Below are positions 12,276-22,949 of a stretch of 64,000 nucleotides of DNA, piece after piece. Location of the stretch: the NCBI RefSeq assembly GCF_918797505.1, contig NC_092798.1, forward strand, positions 51,606,985 to 51,670,984, written 5' to 3'. Source of the DNA: Bemisia tabaci. Taxonomy: Eukaryota > Arthropoda > Insecta > Hemiptera > Aleyrodidae. The position numbers were made by a program, and so were the translations under genes. Below the pieces are notes generated by a model, which worked only from the letters and a program-made list of their open reading frames with translations, was not told where the DNA came from and made no database searches. Position 1 is the first letter of the stretch; each line of letters opens with the position of its first letter.

Positions 12276-12465
12276 CTTCTGTATCCATTATGAGTGGCCT
12301 TGTACAATGATATTGACCAAAAAAATCACAATTTTGGGTGTTTAAATCGAGTTGCATATTGGGAAAATGCCGAGGAATGTTATTTTGAAATATTATTAAG
12401 ATTGTTTTTGGTATCTACGTCCTTTTTCAATGAAGAGAGTGCAGGCGGCTGGATCACATTTGGGG
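12276..12465. repeat. second copy of the 9630-9800 repeat
   Basis: From CTGTATCCATTATGAGTGGC to GTGCAGGCGGCTGGATCA, almost matching 9625-9800. At both sites a satellite unit lies immediately to the left. Confidence 0.75.
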
Positions 12466-12690
12466 AACTCACCCCGGCTTAGGATCCCTAGTTGCCAGGG
12501 GGCTGGGCCTCCCCCCCCCCCGCTTTGACTCCTTATTTTCCAGGGGGCAGCCCCCGGCTTAGGCTCCTTAATTGCCAGGGGGGCGGCCATCCGCTTTGGC
12601 TTCTTAGGGGCCAAAGGGCTGGCCCCCGGGTTAGGATCCTTAGTTGCCAGGGGGCTGGCCCCCAGCTTAGGCTCCTTTGTTGCTAGTATC
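12465..12690. repeat. GC-rich minisatellite (about 40-bp units)
   Basis: Five or so degenerate units built on CCCCCGGCTTAGGATCC, TTGCCAGGGGGCTGGCC. It contains a C homopolymer near 12511-12522. The proline/glycine-rich open frames on either strand reflect the repeat. Confidence 0.75.
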
Positions 12691-12699
12691 ACCTGTCGA

Positions 12700-13745
12700 T
12701 TTTCCTTTATTTTGGACTGAGGAAAAAATCGCGAGATTTCAGTCACATCCTACGTAGTTTGAAGCGTAGAATCGTCTCCGCTTGGTCCCGACTCTCTGCG
12801 AGGCTTCCTGAGCCGAAAAAAGGTCAAAAACGAGTGTTCTTGGCCAGTTTTTCACTGTTTCTGCCAGGCGTTTTCCTAGGATAGCGCCACGCAGCGGACT
12901 TGAGGAGCATTTCCGACCAGAAAATCACAATCAGCGAGTCATTTGCAAGCGAACCTGCTTGGTTTCAGCTCGGTTCAATTTTCAATTTTGACCCTTATAA
13001 TTTATTCCATGTAACCCCTGACGATTTTTCTCGATTCTGCTCAAGAGAAAAAATTCCAAGATTTCAGTCGGATCCTATGTAGATGAAAGCGCTGGATCAA
13101 TTGCGCACAATCCCGCAGCTTCACGGGGCTTCCTGAGCCGAGAAACAGCGAAAAACTGGTCTAAAACGAGTGTTTCTGGCCAGTTTTTCCCTGTTTCTGC
13201 CAAGCGTTCTCCTAGGATAGCACCAAGCAGCGGACTCGAGGAGCTTTTCCGACCGGAAAATCGCACTCAGCGGGTCATTTGCGAGCGAACAAGCAATGGC
13301 TTCTGGTCGGTTTGCGAAATTTTAATTCTGACCATTAAAACTTCGTCCATGTAACCCTTGTCAATTTTTCTCGAGTCTCGTCAAGAGATAAAATTCCGAG
13401 ATGTCAGTCGGAGCCTATGTAGATGAAAGCGCTCGATCGATTGCGCACAATCCCGCGGCTCGACGGGGCTTCCTGAGCCGAGAAACAGCGAAAACTGGTC
13501 TAAAACGAGTGGTTCTAGCCAGTTTTTCCCTTTTGCAAGCAGACATGCTTGGTTTCAGCTCGGTTCAATTTTCAATTTTGACCCTTATAATTTATTCCAT
13601 GTAACCCCGGTCGACTTTCCTCGATTCTGGTCAAGAGAAAAAATTCCGAGATTTCAGTCGGATCCTATGTAGATGAAAGCGATGGATCGATTGCGCACAA
13701 TCCCGCGGCTCGACGGGGCTTCCTGAGCTGAGAAACAGCGACATT
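12700..13745. repeat. satellite-like array in opposite orientation (block 5)
   Basis: Three to four units read as the reverse complement of blocks 1-4: GATTTCAGTCACATCCTACG, GGCTTCCTGAGCCGA, ATTTGCAAGCGAAC and TTTATTCCATGTAACCCC. Spacing is nearer 300 bp. The array therefore changes polarity between 12275 and 12700, across the minisatellite. Confidence 0.75.
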
Positions 13746-13754
13746 CTGTTCTTA

Positions 13755-14075
13755 TCTGGTTGGGCTTCTTGCATGCCAAGGGGGACAGCTCCTTGGGTTC
13801 GGTTTCATGGATGTGAGAGTGGCAGTCCCTGGGGTTGGGCTTTTTGGAAGCCAGGGAGGCGGTACCCAGGGAGTCGGTCATTTTAGATGCTATTGGGGCA
13901 GCGCTCGGAGGTGGTATTCCGTGGATACCAAAATGGGCAGCCCCCGTGGGTGGGCATCTTGAATGCCAGGGAGGAGCCCTGGGGACTGGGCTCCTTGGCT
14001 AACAAGGGTGGTAGCCCGTGGGGCTATGAGCTTCCTCGGTGCGAAGAGGGCAGCCCCGGTGGCTCATCTCCCTAA
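13755..14075. repeat. GC-rich minisatellite, second block
   Basis: Degenerate units such as GGGCATCTTGAATGCCAGGG, opposite in polarity to 12465-12690. The two minisatellite blocks flank the inverted satellite units. Confidence 0.65.
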
Positions 14076-14099
14076 AGAAACCAGTACCACAATGTTCAA

Positions 14100-14650
14100 A
14101 TTTGTACCCTGTTACTTGGGCTAATGATTTGCCTTTAAATAGCCGGTTATGCAAACGAACCGTCTTGACGCAGGAAAAGTGGTATCAGAAATTGCGGCTA
14201 TGATTACGCAGTGGGTAGAAAGCGCACTTCTGTATCGTATCTGAGTGGCCCTGTACAACGATGTCAACCATAAATATTTAGAATTTAGGAGTCTTCAATC
14301 GATCGGTAATTTTGATGAATGCCCGAAGAACATTTTCGGTTGAAAATTCGTTTTTCGTTTTGTAAGTCCGAGGCTTTAAACACTAATTGCAATAATGAGT
14401 ATCTCGCGATAAAGTGTCAATTCTTAGTGCCGACAGCACGAATCTCGACATTTCTGCCGTATTGTCTAACAGTTAGAGAAATTATACAAACTGCTGATGG
14501 AGTCTGAAGGAGCATCTTATTCTTGCTATCCTCAAGAATTATTACCCTTCTAGTAACAAAAAAGAGAAATGTAGACAGTTTGTTTTACTCTCCTGGAATT
14601 CGTATTTTCCGAGATACGCATTTTTGCACTTTCACAATCGATTTACGCTG
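14100..14650. repeat. diverged copy of the 9521-10396 repeat pair
   Basis: The first part (14130-14340) matches 9521-9720 with many changes. The second part (14385-14645) matches the foldback at 10124-10396, including CATTTCTGCCGTATT and CTGCTGATGGAGT. The two pieces sit in the same order at both sites, so they were copied as one block. Confidence 0.65.
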
Positions 14651-14682
14651 GAAAACATACAAGATATTGACAACACGATTCT

Positions 14683-14749
14683 CAGGCGCAGTGCGATATC
14701 TATTCGACCCCGTATGCGCGCTTGCAGTATCAACCGAAATTGAAGGCGC
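14683..14749 (-). repeat. GCGCCTTCAA hairpin module
   Basis: Read on the minus strand: GCGCCTTCAATTTCGGTTGA, a TCGAATAGATATCGCAC block, then a closing TGCGCC. It matches the module at 18652-18712 closely. Confidence 0.6.
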
Positions 14750-16255
14750 ACAAGACAGGTCGCTCCGCAGGTCACAGAGTTGAGTGGTACTGCGTGCTGT
14801 AACCTTCCCAACCTACGTTAAAGGAGCTATTTTAGGAGTAAAGCTGCATTAAGCTATATTTTAAGTCTAAGTACACTATTTTCGTCACTTCACAATACTT
14901 TACCGTTATAGGTTTAATTATTTTACAGTTACTTCAAATCACAAGATTCAGATTATCGTAAAATTCCAAGAATTTTTTTCTGGAATTTTGGATCATTGTA
15001 CGTAAGTGTGTAGTTGCTCAGTAAATTATGACAATGTAATGTCAATACTTTTGGTACAAGTGAGTAAAAATTCGAAATACGTCCAAATGTAGTTCATATA
15101 ACCTTATTTCAATGGATTCAAACACAGTCAGCTTAACATTTCACGTTGCCCTATCCTTTTCCTTCCTTAATTTGTTTCCATAGGAAAAATGAGTGACATC
15201 ATGTCTTATAACAATTCGCAATGTTTCCCTAAAGTATGAAGATTACATTCACAAAATTCCAAGGCAGAATGTAATCTAGTCCTCTTGGCAGAAAATTAAA
15301 CATGCGAGGAAATCAAGTAACATCTTCACTTCATTTTACAATTAGGAACTACAACCTCTAGCCTACCTCTGAAAACAAGGCTATGCATGGGGAAACTAAT
15401 GGTATCTTCGATGTTTCTAAACTCAACGAGATATCAATATCAGCTCCAATTTCCAAAACGCAGTCCATCTGTGATGAGCTTAGGCTGAATCCAGTTGACG
15501 CCATTCAATTTTCCCACGAAACAGATAGGCCCTTTTCGAAAAGATTGAATCCCCCCACAATTATATTGATATTGTATCGGAGTGTTGTGTTTTGTCTATT
15601 TACTAATTGAAGGGGCTCCTTGATTTGAAACTTCATGCAACAACATTGAAATGAGCCGTAACTTTTTTGCATTACACATTGCCCACCTTCCTCACTCAGA
15701 GCTCATTTAATTGATCGTTGAAAATCGGCATTCGTTGAACAAATGAACTTAATTTTGCAATTAGGAACTAAAATCTCCGGCCCCTCTGTAAAAGCTCTAA
15801 AGAGAAAATGGAATCTAATGGTGTATACGTTGTAAACCAGAAAGTATAGTTTCTGATTGCGAAATGAAGACAAAATGATGTAGAGATATTGCGATGGAGA
15901 ATTTGCGTGCAAATTTTTTATTGCTTCATCTGAAAGTGCTTAAAGAGCTGATTTCACAGAATTTTTTACAATTTTTTTCTGATGTGGGAAGTAGTAAAAA
16001 AATAGATTTAAAAGTGACAAAATGCACTAGTGTCGTCATCTGGCGGCATTTCTCAATAAACACATGTATTTTAGCAAATTAGATCATTTTTCATATCTTC
16101 ACCAATAATTGTTCAATTCATGAGCCAAGGGTATCCACGTGTTCAGTTCACTCAGTAGTTTCCACTTAAACACAAAATTCATCAAATTTCAGACACCTCA
16201 TGGTAAAATGTTGCGCTTTCATCGCATTAAATTGCAAAATTATTTCAAAATTTTA
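14750..16255. other. non-coding stretch with one diverged direct repeat
   Basis: No coding frame is convincing. Two diverged direct copies lie at about 15325-15425 and 15745-15840, sharing CAATTAGGAACTA and AATCTAATGGT or ACTAATGGT, about 420 bp apart. The rest is AT-rich sequence in which nothing is recognised. Confidence 0.45.
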
Positions 16256-16259
16256 GTTG

Positions 16260-17045
16260 GACTGCAATACTTTGGATGCAAATACGACCGGCTTGATTAA
16301 CGATTCCCATTTTTCAGGGATCAAAGCCTCCACTGTACGCCGCGACGAGGAGTTGCGGTGAACTGGTGTCGAGAGCACGGGAGGATTTTTAATTACCCTA
16401 GGCCCAATGAAACGACAAACGCCCTTTGTGGGACTTTGAAGCCCGAGCGCCCCCAAAGCGGGGTGAGGGGGAGGGGGAGGAGGGAGAGCGAAAGTGCGCG
16501 AAATATTCAAAGAGGAGCGAAGGGGTGGAGAGGCCCGGGAGAAGTGGAGAGAGACCTCGAGAGGAATCGTTGGAAGGGTGTCAAACGAGAAAGATATGAA
16601 TTCAATGGGTAGCGAAAAACAGATGCAGCCGACGGAGCTGATGAGCCCCAGATCGCGTGGTGGGTAAGCCGCTTCGCGGCTCACGAGATCCTGACGTCGA
16701 CGACGCGTTTTGTGAGCTGCCGCCGATCGGCGGGAGGCGAATCTTAGTGCAGTAAACAACGGAGTTCGTTTTAATTAGGGTTCCAATCTTAAACAGCGCC
16801 GACAAAAGCGATGAGGGGGACGCGGGAGGCTTGTACGCGTGTCCTTACGACACATAGGCCTCGGCGAGTAGATTAACCCCCTCCCCGGGGCGCCGGGGGC
16901 CGGGGGCCGGGGGGGGGGGTCTCTTTTTAATGCGTGCATAGGCCTATTCAAACGGATCACCTCGGTTTCTTTCACGGGACTTTGAAGTGCGGCACGTATG
17001 TGTGTTCGTACGCGGAAGCGTAAATACGGCGCGAGCACGTATGTC
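16260..17045. promoter_or_regulatory. GC-rich single-copy island, possible promoter or enhancer
   Basis: Compared with its AT-rich neighbours this stretch is GC-rich and CpG-containing, with a GGGGGAGGGGGAGGAGGGA purine tract (about 16468) and a G/C run near 16880-16919. No unit is repeated elsewhere. The 168-codon open frame on the minus strand is proline- and serine-rich low complexity without a recognised domain, so I do not call it a gene. A regulatory role is only an inference from composition. Confidence 0.25.
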
Positions 17046-17050
17046 GCACG

Positions 17051-17297
17051 CTGCCATGCCGAGGAAAAACGCCGTATGAACCTTCAGGCATTGTCGAATT
17101 CCTTCCGAGAAAACACAAATTTCCTGGTAAACTCGTGAATATTTTTCTTCCAGTTTTTCAGATAATATTGCTCGCAATTTCACCTAAAGTCCCTGCAAAT
17201 TTCAAGGAAAAATATTCGCAACTTTTCCCAAAAATAAAAATTTGATCGAGGGAAATTTGGCAACTCTGGAATGTTGATACGGCGCTTTTCCTTAAGA
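17051..17297. mobile_element. foldback MITE, GCCGTRCTAAGGAAGAACGCCGT family
   Basis: The left end GAGGAAAAACGCCGTATGAAC and the right end GGAATGTTGATACGGCGCTTT are inverted, with GAAATTTGGCAACTCTGGA inside. About 250 bp, the typical length of this family (35045, 62442). Confidence 0.75.
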
Positions 17298-17680
17298 CGG
17301 GAGTATGTGCACGTTGGCAAGGTGAGCGCTACTTTCATCTTGATAAGGAGCCCTCGAGTGAAAGGGCGAGCTGTTATTTGCATTGTATCTGGGAATCATG
17401 TGCCGGTCTTTCGGGCTTTCTCCCGGTCGAAAAGTGTCCCTTTTACGATTTCCAAGCCGAAGGGGTGTCTCCCGAGGACGGGGCACCTTTGCTACGACTC
17501 CGTTCCCGCCTGCTTCTCCTCTTGGCTTTTGATGGAGTGCAACGACTTTGTATGTAGCAGCTCAACGTCGGAGGCCTCTGACTACTTTTTCACAATTACT
17601 ACTGTGTCTGTGTTGAGTAGTTTCTGTTGCCGACCCGCCTTGACAGCGACTAAGAGACTCATTTGGAAAATAAAATGTTC
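17298..17680. other. GC-balanced stretch, no gene assigned
   Basis: A 144-codon open frame crosses this stretch, but its first residues lie in the MITE end and no domain is recognisable. Left unassigned. Confidence 0.3.
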
Positions 17681-18172
17681 AGAGTATTTTTTCAAATATG
17701 GATGATATTTTACTTCATGCTGCTTTTACGATAAAGGCAGAGGGGGTCGAGCAATAATTGAGAGCGTAGGATTACCCCTGCACAGTTACAAAAAATAACC
17801 AAAATCTTGTGTTAATATGGGAAGTAAACAGCATAGTATGGGTAAAGAAGCACAAGTTGTTGGCTGATTTTTTGTGTGTTAATTTTCGGTATGGCAAATC
17901 GACAAAATCCTTGTGCTGAAAATCTGCAACCTCAAAGTATTTTTTAAAATATGGATGATATTTTACTTCAAGCTGGTTTTACAATAAAGGCAGAGGGGGT
18001 GGAGCTCTAATTGAGAGCGCAGGATTACCTCTGCACAGTAAAAAAAATAATCAAAATCTTGTGTTAATATGGGAAGTAAACAGCATAGTATGGGTAAAGA
18101 AGCACAAGTTGTTGGCTGATTTTTTGTGTGTTCATTTTCAGTATGTGAAATCGACTAAATCTTTGTGTTGAA
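17681..18172. repeat. tandem duplication, 253-bp unit, two copies
   Basis: AGAGTATTTTTTCAAATATG at 17681 is repeated as AAAGTATTTTTTAAAATATG at 17934. The two units agree over most of their length (CATAGTATGGGTAAAGAAGC in both), with scattered substitutions. Confidence 0.85.
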
Positions 18173-19345
18173 AATGACCTCGTTACCAGAATCTTACCTG
18201 GATCACATCAGTGGTAATCCAATGGGTTAGCCACTTGCAAGTCGTGACCTCTGAGTGAAGGGAGGAAAACAAGATTACATGATTTCGGCAAGACACTTTC
18301 TTCATGATCCAGTGAGTAACCTACGGTTTTGGTCGATTGAGCGAAAAATTCAGCTGAGCAACCAGGTCGTTTGGGTCGATCTGACACAAAAAAGTAACAC
18401 AAAGTTACGCAGGGTAACACCAGACGCCGAAATTTTTAACTGTGCAGTGAACGTCTGGAGGTCTCAAATTGTCTAATTTTCGATAAATCTTGGCGAGATA
18501 TTACACTAATTCGCTCTCATAAAAATACAAAGCATAAAAGGAAAAATTTGATGATTCTGACGGTCGTCAAGTTTTAGCCACGTTCCTACCTGAAAATGGT
18601 CAAAATTTGCAATATTCCTCGAGTTGTGCTCTGCACAGCAACAGGTCTTGTGCGCCTTCAATTTCGGTTGATACAGCAAGCGCGCATACATGGCCGAATA
18701 GTTATCGCTCTGCCCCTGAGACTCTTGTAGACTCTCAGACAATGTGTTTAAATGGTATAAAAGCTACTTTCATACCATACTCGGTACCTACAGCTAACTG
18801 GAGGCACCGGGTATTTTGGGGTTGAGGTATGACCGAAAATATTTTTAGCGTGCGGTGGCACCGCTTTTTTCTCCCGGGAGAGGGAGCGAGAGCATCTGAA
18901 ATCCTTGCTGTACACGATTAGGAGCAAACAGTTGGAGGAACTCTGAAATGCATCGGCCACTGCCGAGCAAATAATTCGCGAGGAGACGCATGGCAGCCGT
19001 GAAATGAAAGAACAACGCTGACTGGTTTACGCAAACAAAGGCCCCAGCCGTGTTTTACGGGGGAAAAAGGAGAAAGGCATTGTTCTGCGTATTTACATAA
19101 TTACGCTCTGCTCGATTGCACTCTCCACGATGCTCCCGTGCTAAAACGTCGTATGAGCATACAGATTCTGCCAAATTTCTTCTGATAACGTGGTAATTGT
19201 TTGGGAGAGGTGTGAGTATTTTCCTCAGGGTGATGGGAATGCAACTTTTGGCAGTTACGATACCTTCTGACTAACAGCGAACTTTGCGCATTTCGTTGAA
19301 CTTTGCCGACTATTTCGTATGATTTTTACATGTTCTACACGAAAA
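18173..19345. other. mostly unrecognised sequence with one hairpin module at 18652-18712
   Basis: Contains a copy of the GCGCCTTCAATTTCGG hairpin module, matching the reverse complement of 14683-14749. The rest includes a moderately GC-rich part (18780-19160) with no coding frame or repeat I recognise. Confidence 0.4.
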
Positions 19346-19350
19346 ATTTA

Positions 19351-19839
19351 AAGGCCTGGATACACGCTCAAATTTTGGTCAGTTTCCGATCAAAATGATG
19401 ACAAAAATGGCGGTCGAGAGTTATCTAGATTGATGGGTAAAATTACACCGAAAAAAAATAATATGCTGTTTTAGCACCTAGGATGTTAAAAATGTGTCTG
19501 GTGATCCGGAGTTGTTGTCCTTACTGCCCTCGCAGTTAACTTTACATCCTGTGAATGCAAATTTAACTCTGTAGGCAGTTAAGGCGGCATCTTGAGATCA
19601 CCAGACACATTTTTAACATCCTAGGTGCTAAAACAGCATATTATGTTTTTCGGTGTAATTAAAACAGCGTAGTGATTGAAATGAGCACGGTTGTGTGGAA
19701 ATCAAATGACGGATGAGACCCACAGTTCCATCATCGACCATCAAATTTTTGCAGGCTGCAAAAAATTATTGGTAGATGGTGCGCACCAGTCACCATTTGA
19801 GCGGAAATTGATGGAAATTTGAGCGTGTATCCAAGCCTT
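19351..19839. mobile_element. MITE with 25-bp terminal inverted repeats, host of a nested MITE
   Basis: Left end AAGGCCTGGATACACGCTCA (first 20 of 25) is complementary to the right end at 19815-19839 with one mismatch. TTAA occurs at both borders (19348-19351 and 19838-19841), which would suit a piggyBac-type target, but the alignment is off by one base. A second foldback is nested at 19446-19655. Related ends occur at 24372 and 24635. Confidence 0.75.
19446..19655. mobile_element. nested foldback MITE with CACCGAAAAA ends and TA target duplication
   Basis: The 65-bp arms are nearly perfect (19441-19506 against 19596-19660; for example CCTAGGATGTTAAAAATGTG and its complement). TA flanks each end. 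The terminal CACCGAAAAAAA resembles the ends of the MITEs at 27465 and 43099. Confidence 0.85.
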
Positions 19840-20025
19840 AAGGAAAATCGCAAATTAGGTTCCTTTCTAGAATATAAATCAGCTGAAGAGATTCTGAAAC
19901 ATCGCCCACTGCAATATCAAGAGGAGCACTTCTTACCGCTCTTCCTGAAACTAACGCCTCTTGTGACCTTATGCAGAATTATCTACAAATGCACCCAAAA
20001 GTTATTAATTGTTTGTTCTTTTCAC

Positions 20026-20190
20026 CAGTGGCGTGGCGTGCTTTGCAACCTATCGATATTTCCCCCAATTGAAGCTATGGTAAAGAATCGATTATTAAGG
20101 TGTTCGCTGCGAACACCCTGTTTATCGATACTTTTCCATAGATTTAAAAGACCTATCAATCGATATATCGCAAAGCACGCCACGCCACTG
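20026..20190. mobile_element. hAT-type MITE with perfect 8-bp target duplication
   Basis: 165 bp with perfect terminal repeats of 21 bp (CAGTGGCGTGGCGTGCTTTG is the first 20). It is flanked by CTTTTCAC at 20018-20025 and 20191-20198, a perfect 8-bp duplication as hAT transposases make. Internally there is an 18-bp palindrome GGTGTTCGCTGCGAACACC. A second, older copy is at 44054-44210. Confidence 0.92.
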
Positions 20191-20480
20191 CTTTTCACCT
20201 TCCACTCTCTCCTTCTTTCCCATCATCTCTTCTTTTCTTTCCTCTGTACTTTTCCTACTTTCTTCTCTGCTCCTTTCCTTCTTCTTTGTATTCCTCTTCT
20301 GCTTATTATTCTGATCAATCTCATTCTACTTCTCAATTTCTTAGCCCTTCCCCTCCTTTCTCTCTTTCTTGTCCTTTTTCTTTATCTGTTTTTCATCATC
20401 TTGCTCCATTTGCACTTTACTCCTCCTCTTTTCTTCTCTCTTCCTCTATTTTTTTGTTCTTTTTCTCTTTGATTCCAACC
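20191..20480. repeat. CT-rich low-complexity tract
   Basis: About 290 bp that are almost pure pyrimidine on the plus strand (TTTCCTTCTTCTTTG and the like). The 217-codon open frame that crosses it and the MITE before it yields leucine/phenylalanine-rich low complexity and is not a gene. Confidence 0.75.
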
Positions 20481-20504
20481 TTCTCTCAATTCATTCTTGC
20501 TTAC

Positions 20505-20613
20505 CTAAAAATTTCAAGGATAAATGTTCAACGCTTTCCTGAGAATCAAATATTTTAAGGAAGAAAATTTGGCAGTATTCGAATGGCCGTACGCCGTTCT
20601 TCCTTAACACAGC
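20505..20613. mobile_element. right half of a GCCGT-family MITE
   Basis: TTTGGCAGTATTCGAATGG followed by GCCGTACGCCGTTCTTCCTT is the right end of the family described at 17051. The left half is missing. Confidence 0.6.
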
Positions 20614-20954
20614 TAAATGCACGCTTGTGGCAGGCGTAGCGATTCTCTGCTCAGTGAAAAACGTCCTAACGTCACTTGCAACTCGACACCCTCACACCGT
20701 TTTTGCTCAGTACGCCAGACCTGTACTTAAACATCTTGCCCTCGCCCCTCTCACTCCAACCTCACACCAATGCGCTGGACAAACATGATCGTGGCAGTAT
20801 AACTTTGATGACGGCAGAAGAGAAACTTTCAACTTTTTGAAATAACGTCAGTCAGCGGGGCACGAGATTCTCGGACGCTATTCTGTTTGCTCGATAAGTC
20901 GTCAACCATGAAGTTTACACTTCGAGTCAGTTCGCTGGAGTCACCGCTCCGCTC

Positions 20955-21065
20955 TACCGTGCTACGGAAAAACGCCGTAAGAACCTCGGGACGTTGCCAA
21001 ATTTACTTTAATAGAGTATGAAGTTTCTGAGAAGCTCAGCAATAATGCGTTCTACATTTTTTGCA
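20955..21065. mobile_element. left half of a GCCGT-family MITE
   Basis: ACCGTGCTACGGAAAAACGCC and GACGTTGCCAAATTTACTTT are the left end of the same family. Together with 20505-20613 it could be one element broken and rearranged. Confidence 0.6.
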
Positions 21066-21439
21066 AATTTTACAAACATTTAATATCGCGTTCTCGAAAC
21101 TATCAACACAAAAAGTACATTCCTATACTCATGAACAACTTTTTTATTAGAGAAAATTTGGTTGCATTCTAATCGTCTCACGGTTTCTTCCTCAGAGCGA
21201 CAGTAGGGTGAGTGAGTAGGGCTTTCATTTTCAACTTTAGCAAATGATCTCGCTCGAATAATTTTCACACACAAGAGGCGATATCAGTTTCTCTGAATTT
21301 TTGTAAACACTACTTCTATAATTCTTTTTTCTTATGGACGGCTGTGCTGTTCGACCAAATTCGATTTGATTTGTTTTTAAAAAAAATTGAAGGAAATTTG
21401 CGTTAGTTTACGCATATTTTCGGAAAGACGATCGTCAGA

Positions 21440-21930
21440 CAAACAGGACCAACGCATTATGGAAATAAATCAAGAAGAAAGACGCGCCTTGATGACGGCG
21501 CAGAGATACAACTTTTCGTGCTTGATGGATGTCCGTGTTGCATCTCCGAAATTGAAGGCGCAATGGCGCGAGACGTACACATGCAATGCTCCACTCTATG
21601 CTATCAATGAGGTATCGCTCAAATGCGGGAGGAAAAATAAAAAAACTAGACCCGATCACGTCTCTCCTATCTTCAGCTGTATTGCTCAGGTATCCCTTGA
21701 AGTATCGCTACAAATAAAATAAACAGCGCCTACCTAATATGGAAATAGAGAAAGGGATTGAAGCGCGTTGATGACGGCGCAGAGATACAATTATTCGTGC
21801 TTGACGGATGTCCGTGTTGCATCTGCAAAATTGAAGGCGCGATGGCGCGAGGCGTGAACTTGCAATGCCTCGCTGTTTGAAAAATTGAATAAAAAATCGA
21901 GGCCCGATTAAGTATCTTATTAATTGAACT
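21440..21930. repeat. two tandem copies of a 270-300-bp repeat with hairpin module
   Basis: Copies at about 21460-21720 and 21740-21930 share GGCGCAGAGATACAAC, CTTGATGGATGTCCGTGTTGC and ATTGAAGGCGC. The same unit, inverted and also doubled, is at 46660-47180. Open frames here match the repeat and have no known domain. Confidence 0.75.
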
Positions 21931-22549
21931 TCTTTCCATGGAAAGACGTTTAAAGTAACAAAATCAAGACATATTTAAAGCAATTGCATTTATATAGACT
22001 CAATTCCTTTTCAATAATATAACGGGATTTATACTACCGGTGATTTGGGTATTTTAGCCCCAAAATACCTTTAAATTGACTTTATCTTCTAGGAGTTCGA
22101 CAGAATTTTTTCGACATCGACAGTATGAATTCTCTTGTTGTGCTACTTGCCTATTTTGAAATCTCTGTAAATGAAAACTAAAGGGGTTGATATGTGCGAG
22201 TTAATGACGCGCCTTATCAACACATTGTGTTGGAGTTCACTGCTTGTTCTTCATATACTCCTATTTACTCACTCCAGCTGAGTCTTGGAGGGAAGAAAAT
22301 TTGAAGGCAGTTGCTGCGGTTACATGTTCTCTTTTGTAGGTAGACTTAAGGGACCCTCGGTTTTATTAGGAGAGTTTGGACAAGTGCAAAAGTCCAAAAA
22401 GTCTCCAGGCCTTCACAATTAATGCTTTTACAAATTAATAAAGGCCCAAACGGGCACCCAACTTATGATTTCAACTATGACTTAATCTTCTTACCAACCA
22501 CCATTCTACTTTACAATCAAAATCAAGATTTGTCGCTGAGATTCCGTGA

Positions 22550-22700
22550 AAATGGGTCAATTACGCTGGTCACGGAACCGTGTTTCGATGTTTGTACGAG
22601 GTGTCAATTTAGGACTTCCAACATTTGTACGGAAACTGGTTCCGGAATTTCATCATCTATCGGGGCCTTAACTATTACTGGCGTGCAAAATGTATGATCA
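22550..22700. repeat. fragment of the GGTCACRGAAYCGTGTTT family
   Basis: GGGTCAATTACGCTGGTCAC and GGAACCGTGTTTCGATG match 22955-23010 and the complement of 24145-24200. The following TGGTTCCGGAATTTCATCAT resembles the right end of the MITE at 24371-24636. Confidence 0.55.
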
Positions 22701-22949
22701 CCTGATCCGCAGATAGCGGGTGGACGGACACCTCAAAATACGGTGCACACTCCGGAAGTTAGGCAATTTGCACATTGTGTAACGGTGTAACGTTGGAAGT
22801 ATTTCGACGATGTTGAAGGCGCTGTACATGATGCGTGTCGGCGTGTCTTTGATGGCTCGCGTTTATTCGAATTTGCGGCGTCAGCGAATAAATTATTGTT
22901 GTGCATCATTTTTTGCTGAAAACTTGCAATTTTATCTGGAATTGATCGG

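Noticed and set aside
16253..16759. 168-codon open frame on the minus strand in the GC-rich island
   Set aside because: Proline/serine/arginine-rich, explained by the GC- and purine-rich tract; no domain, no splice context and overlapping frames on the other strand.
17271..17705. 144-codon open frame on the plus strand
   Set aside because: Begins in a MITE end and finishes in the tandem duplication; no recognisable domain.
19819..20472. 217-codon open frame on the plus strand
   Set aside because: It starts in one MITE, crosses another and ends in a CT-rich tract; the translation is leucine/phenylalanine-rich low complexity.
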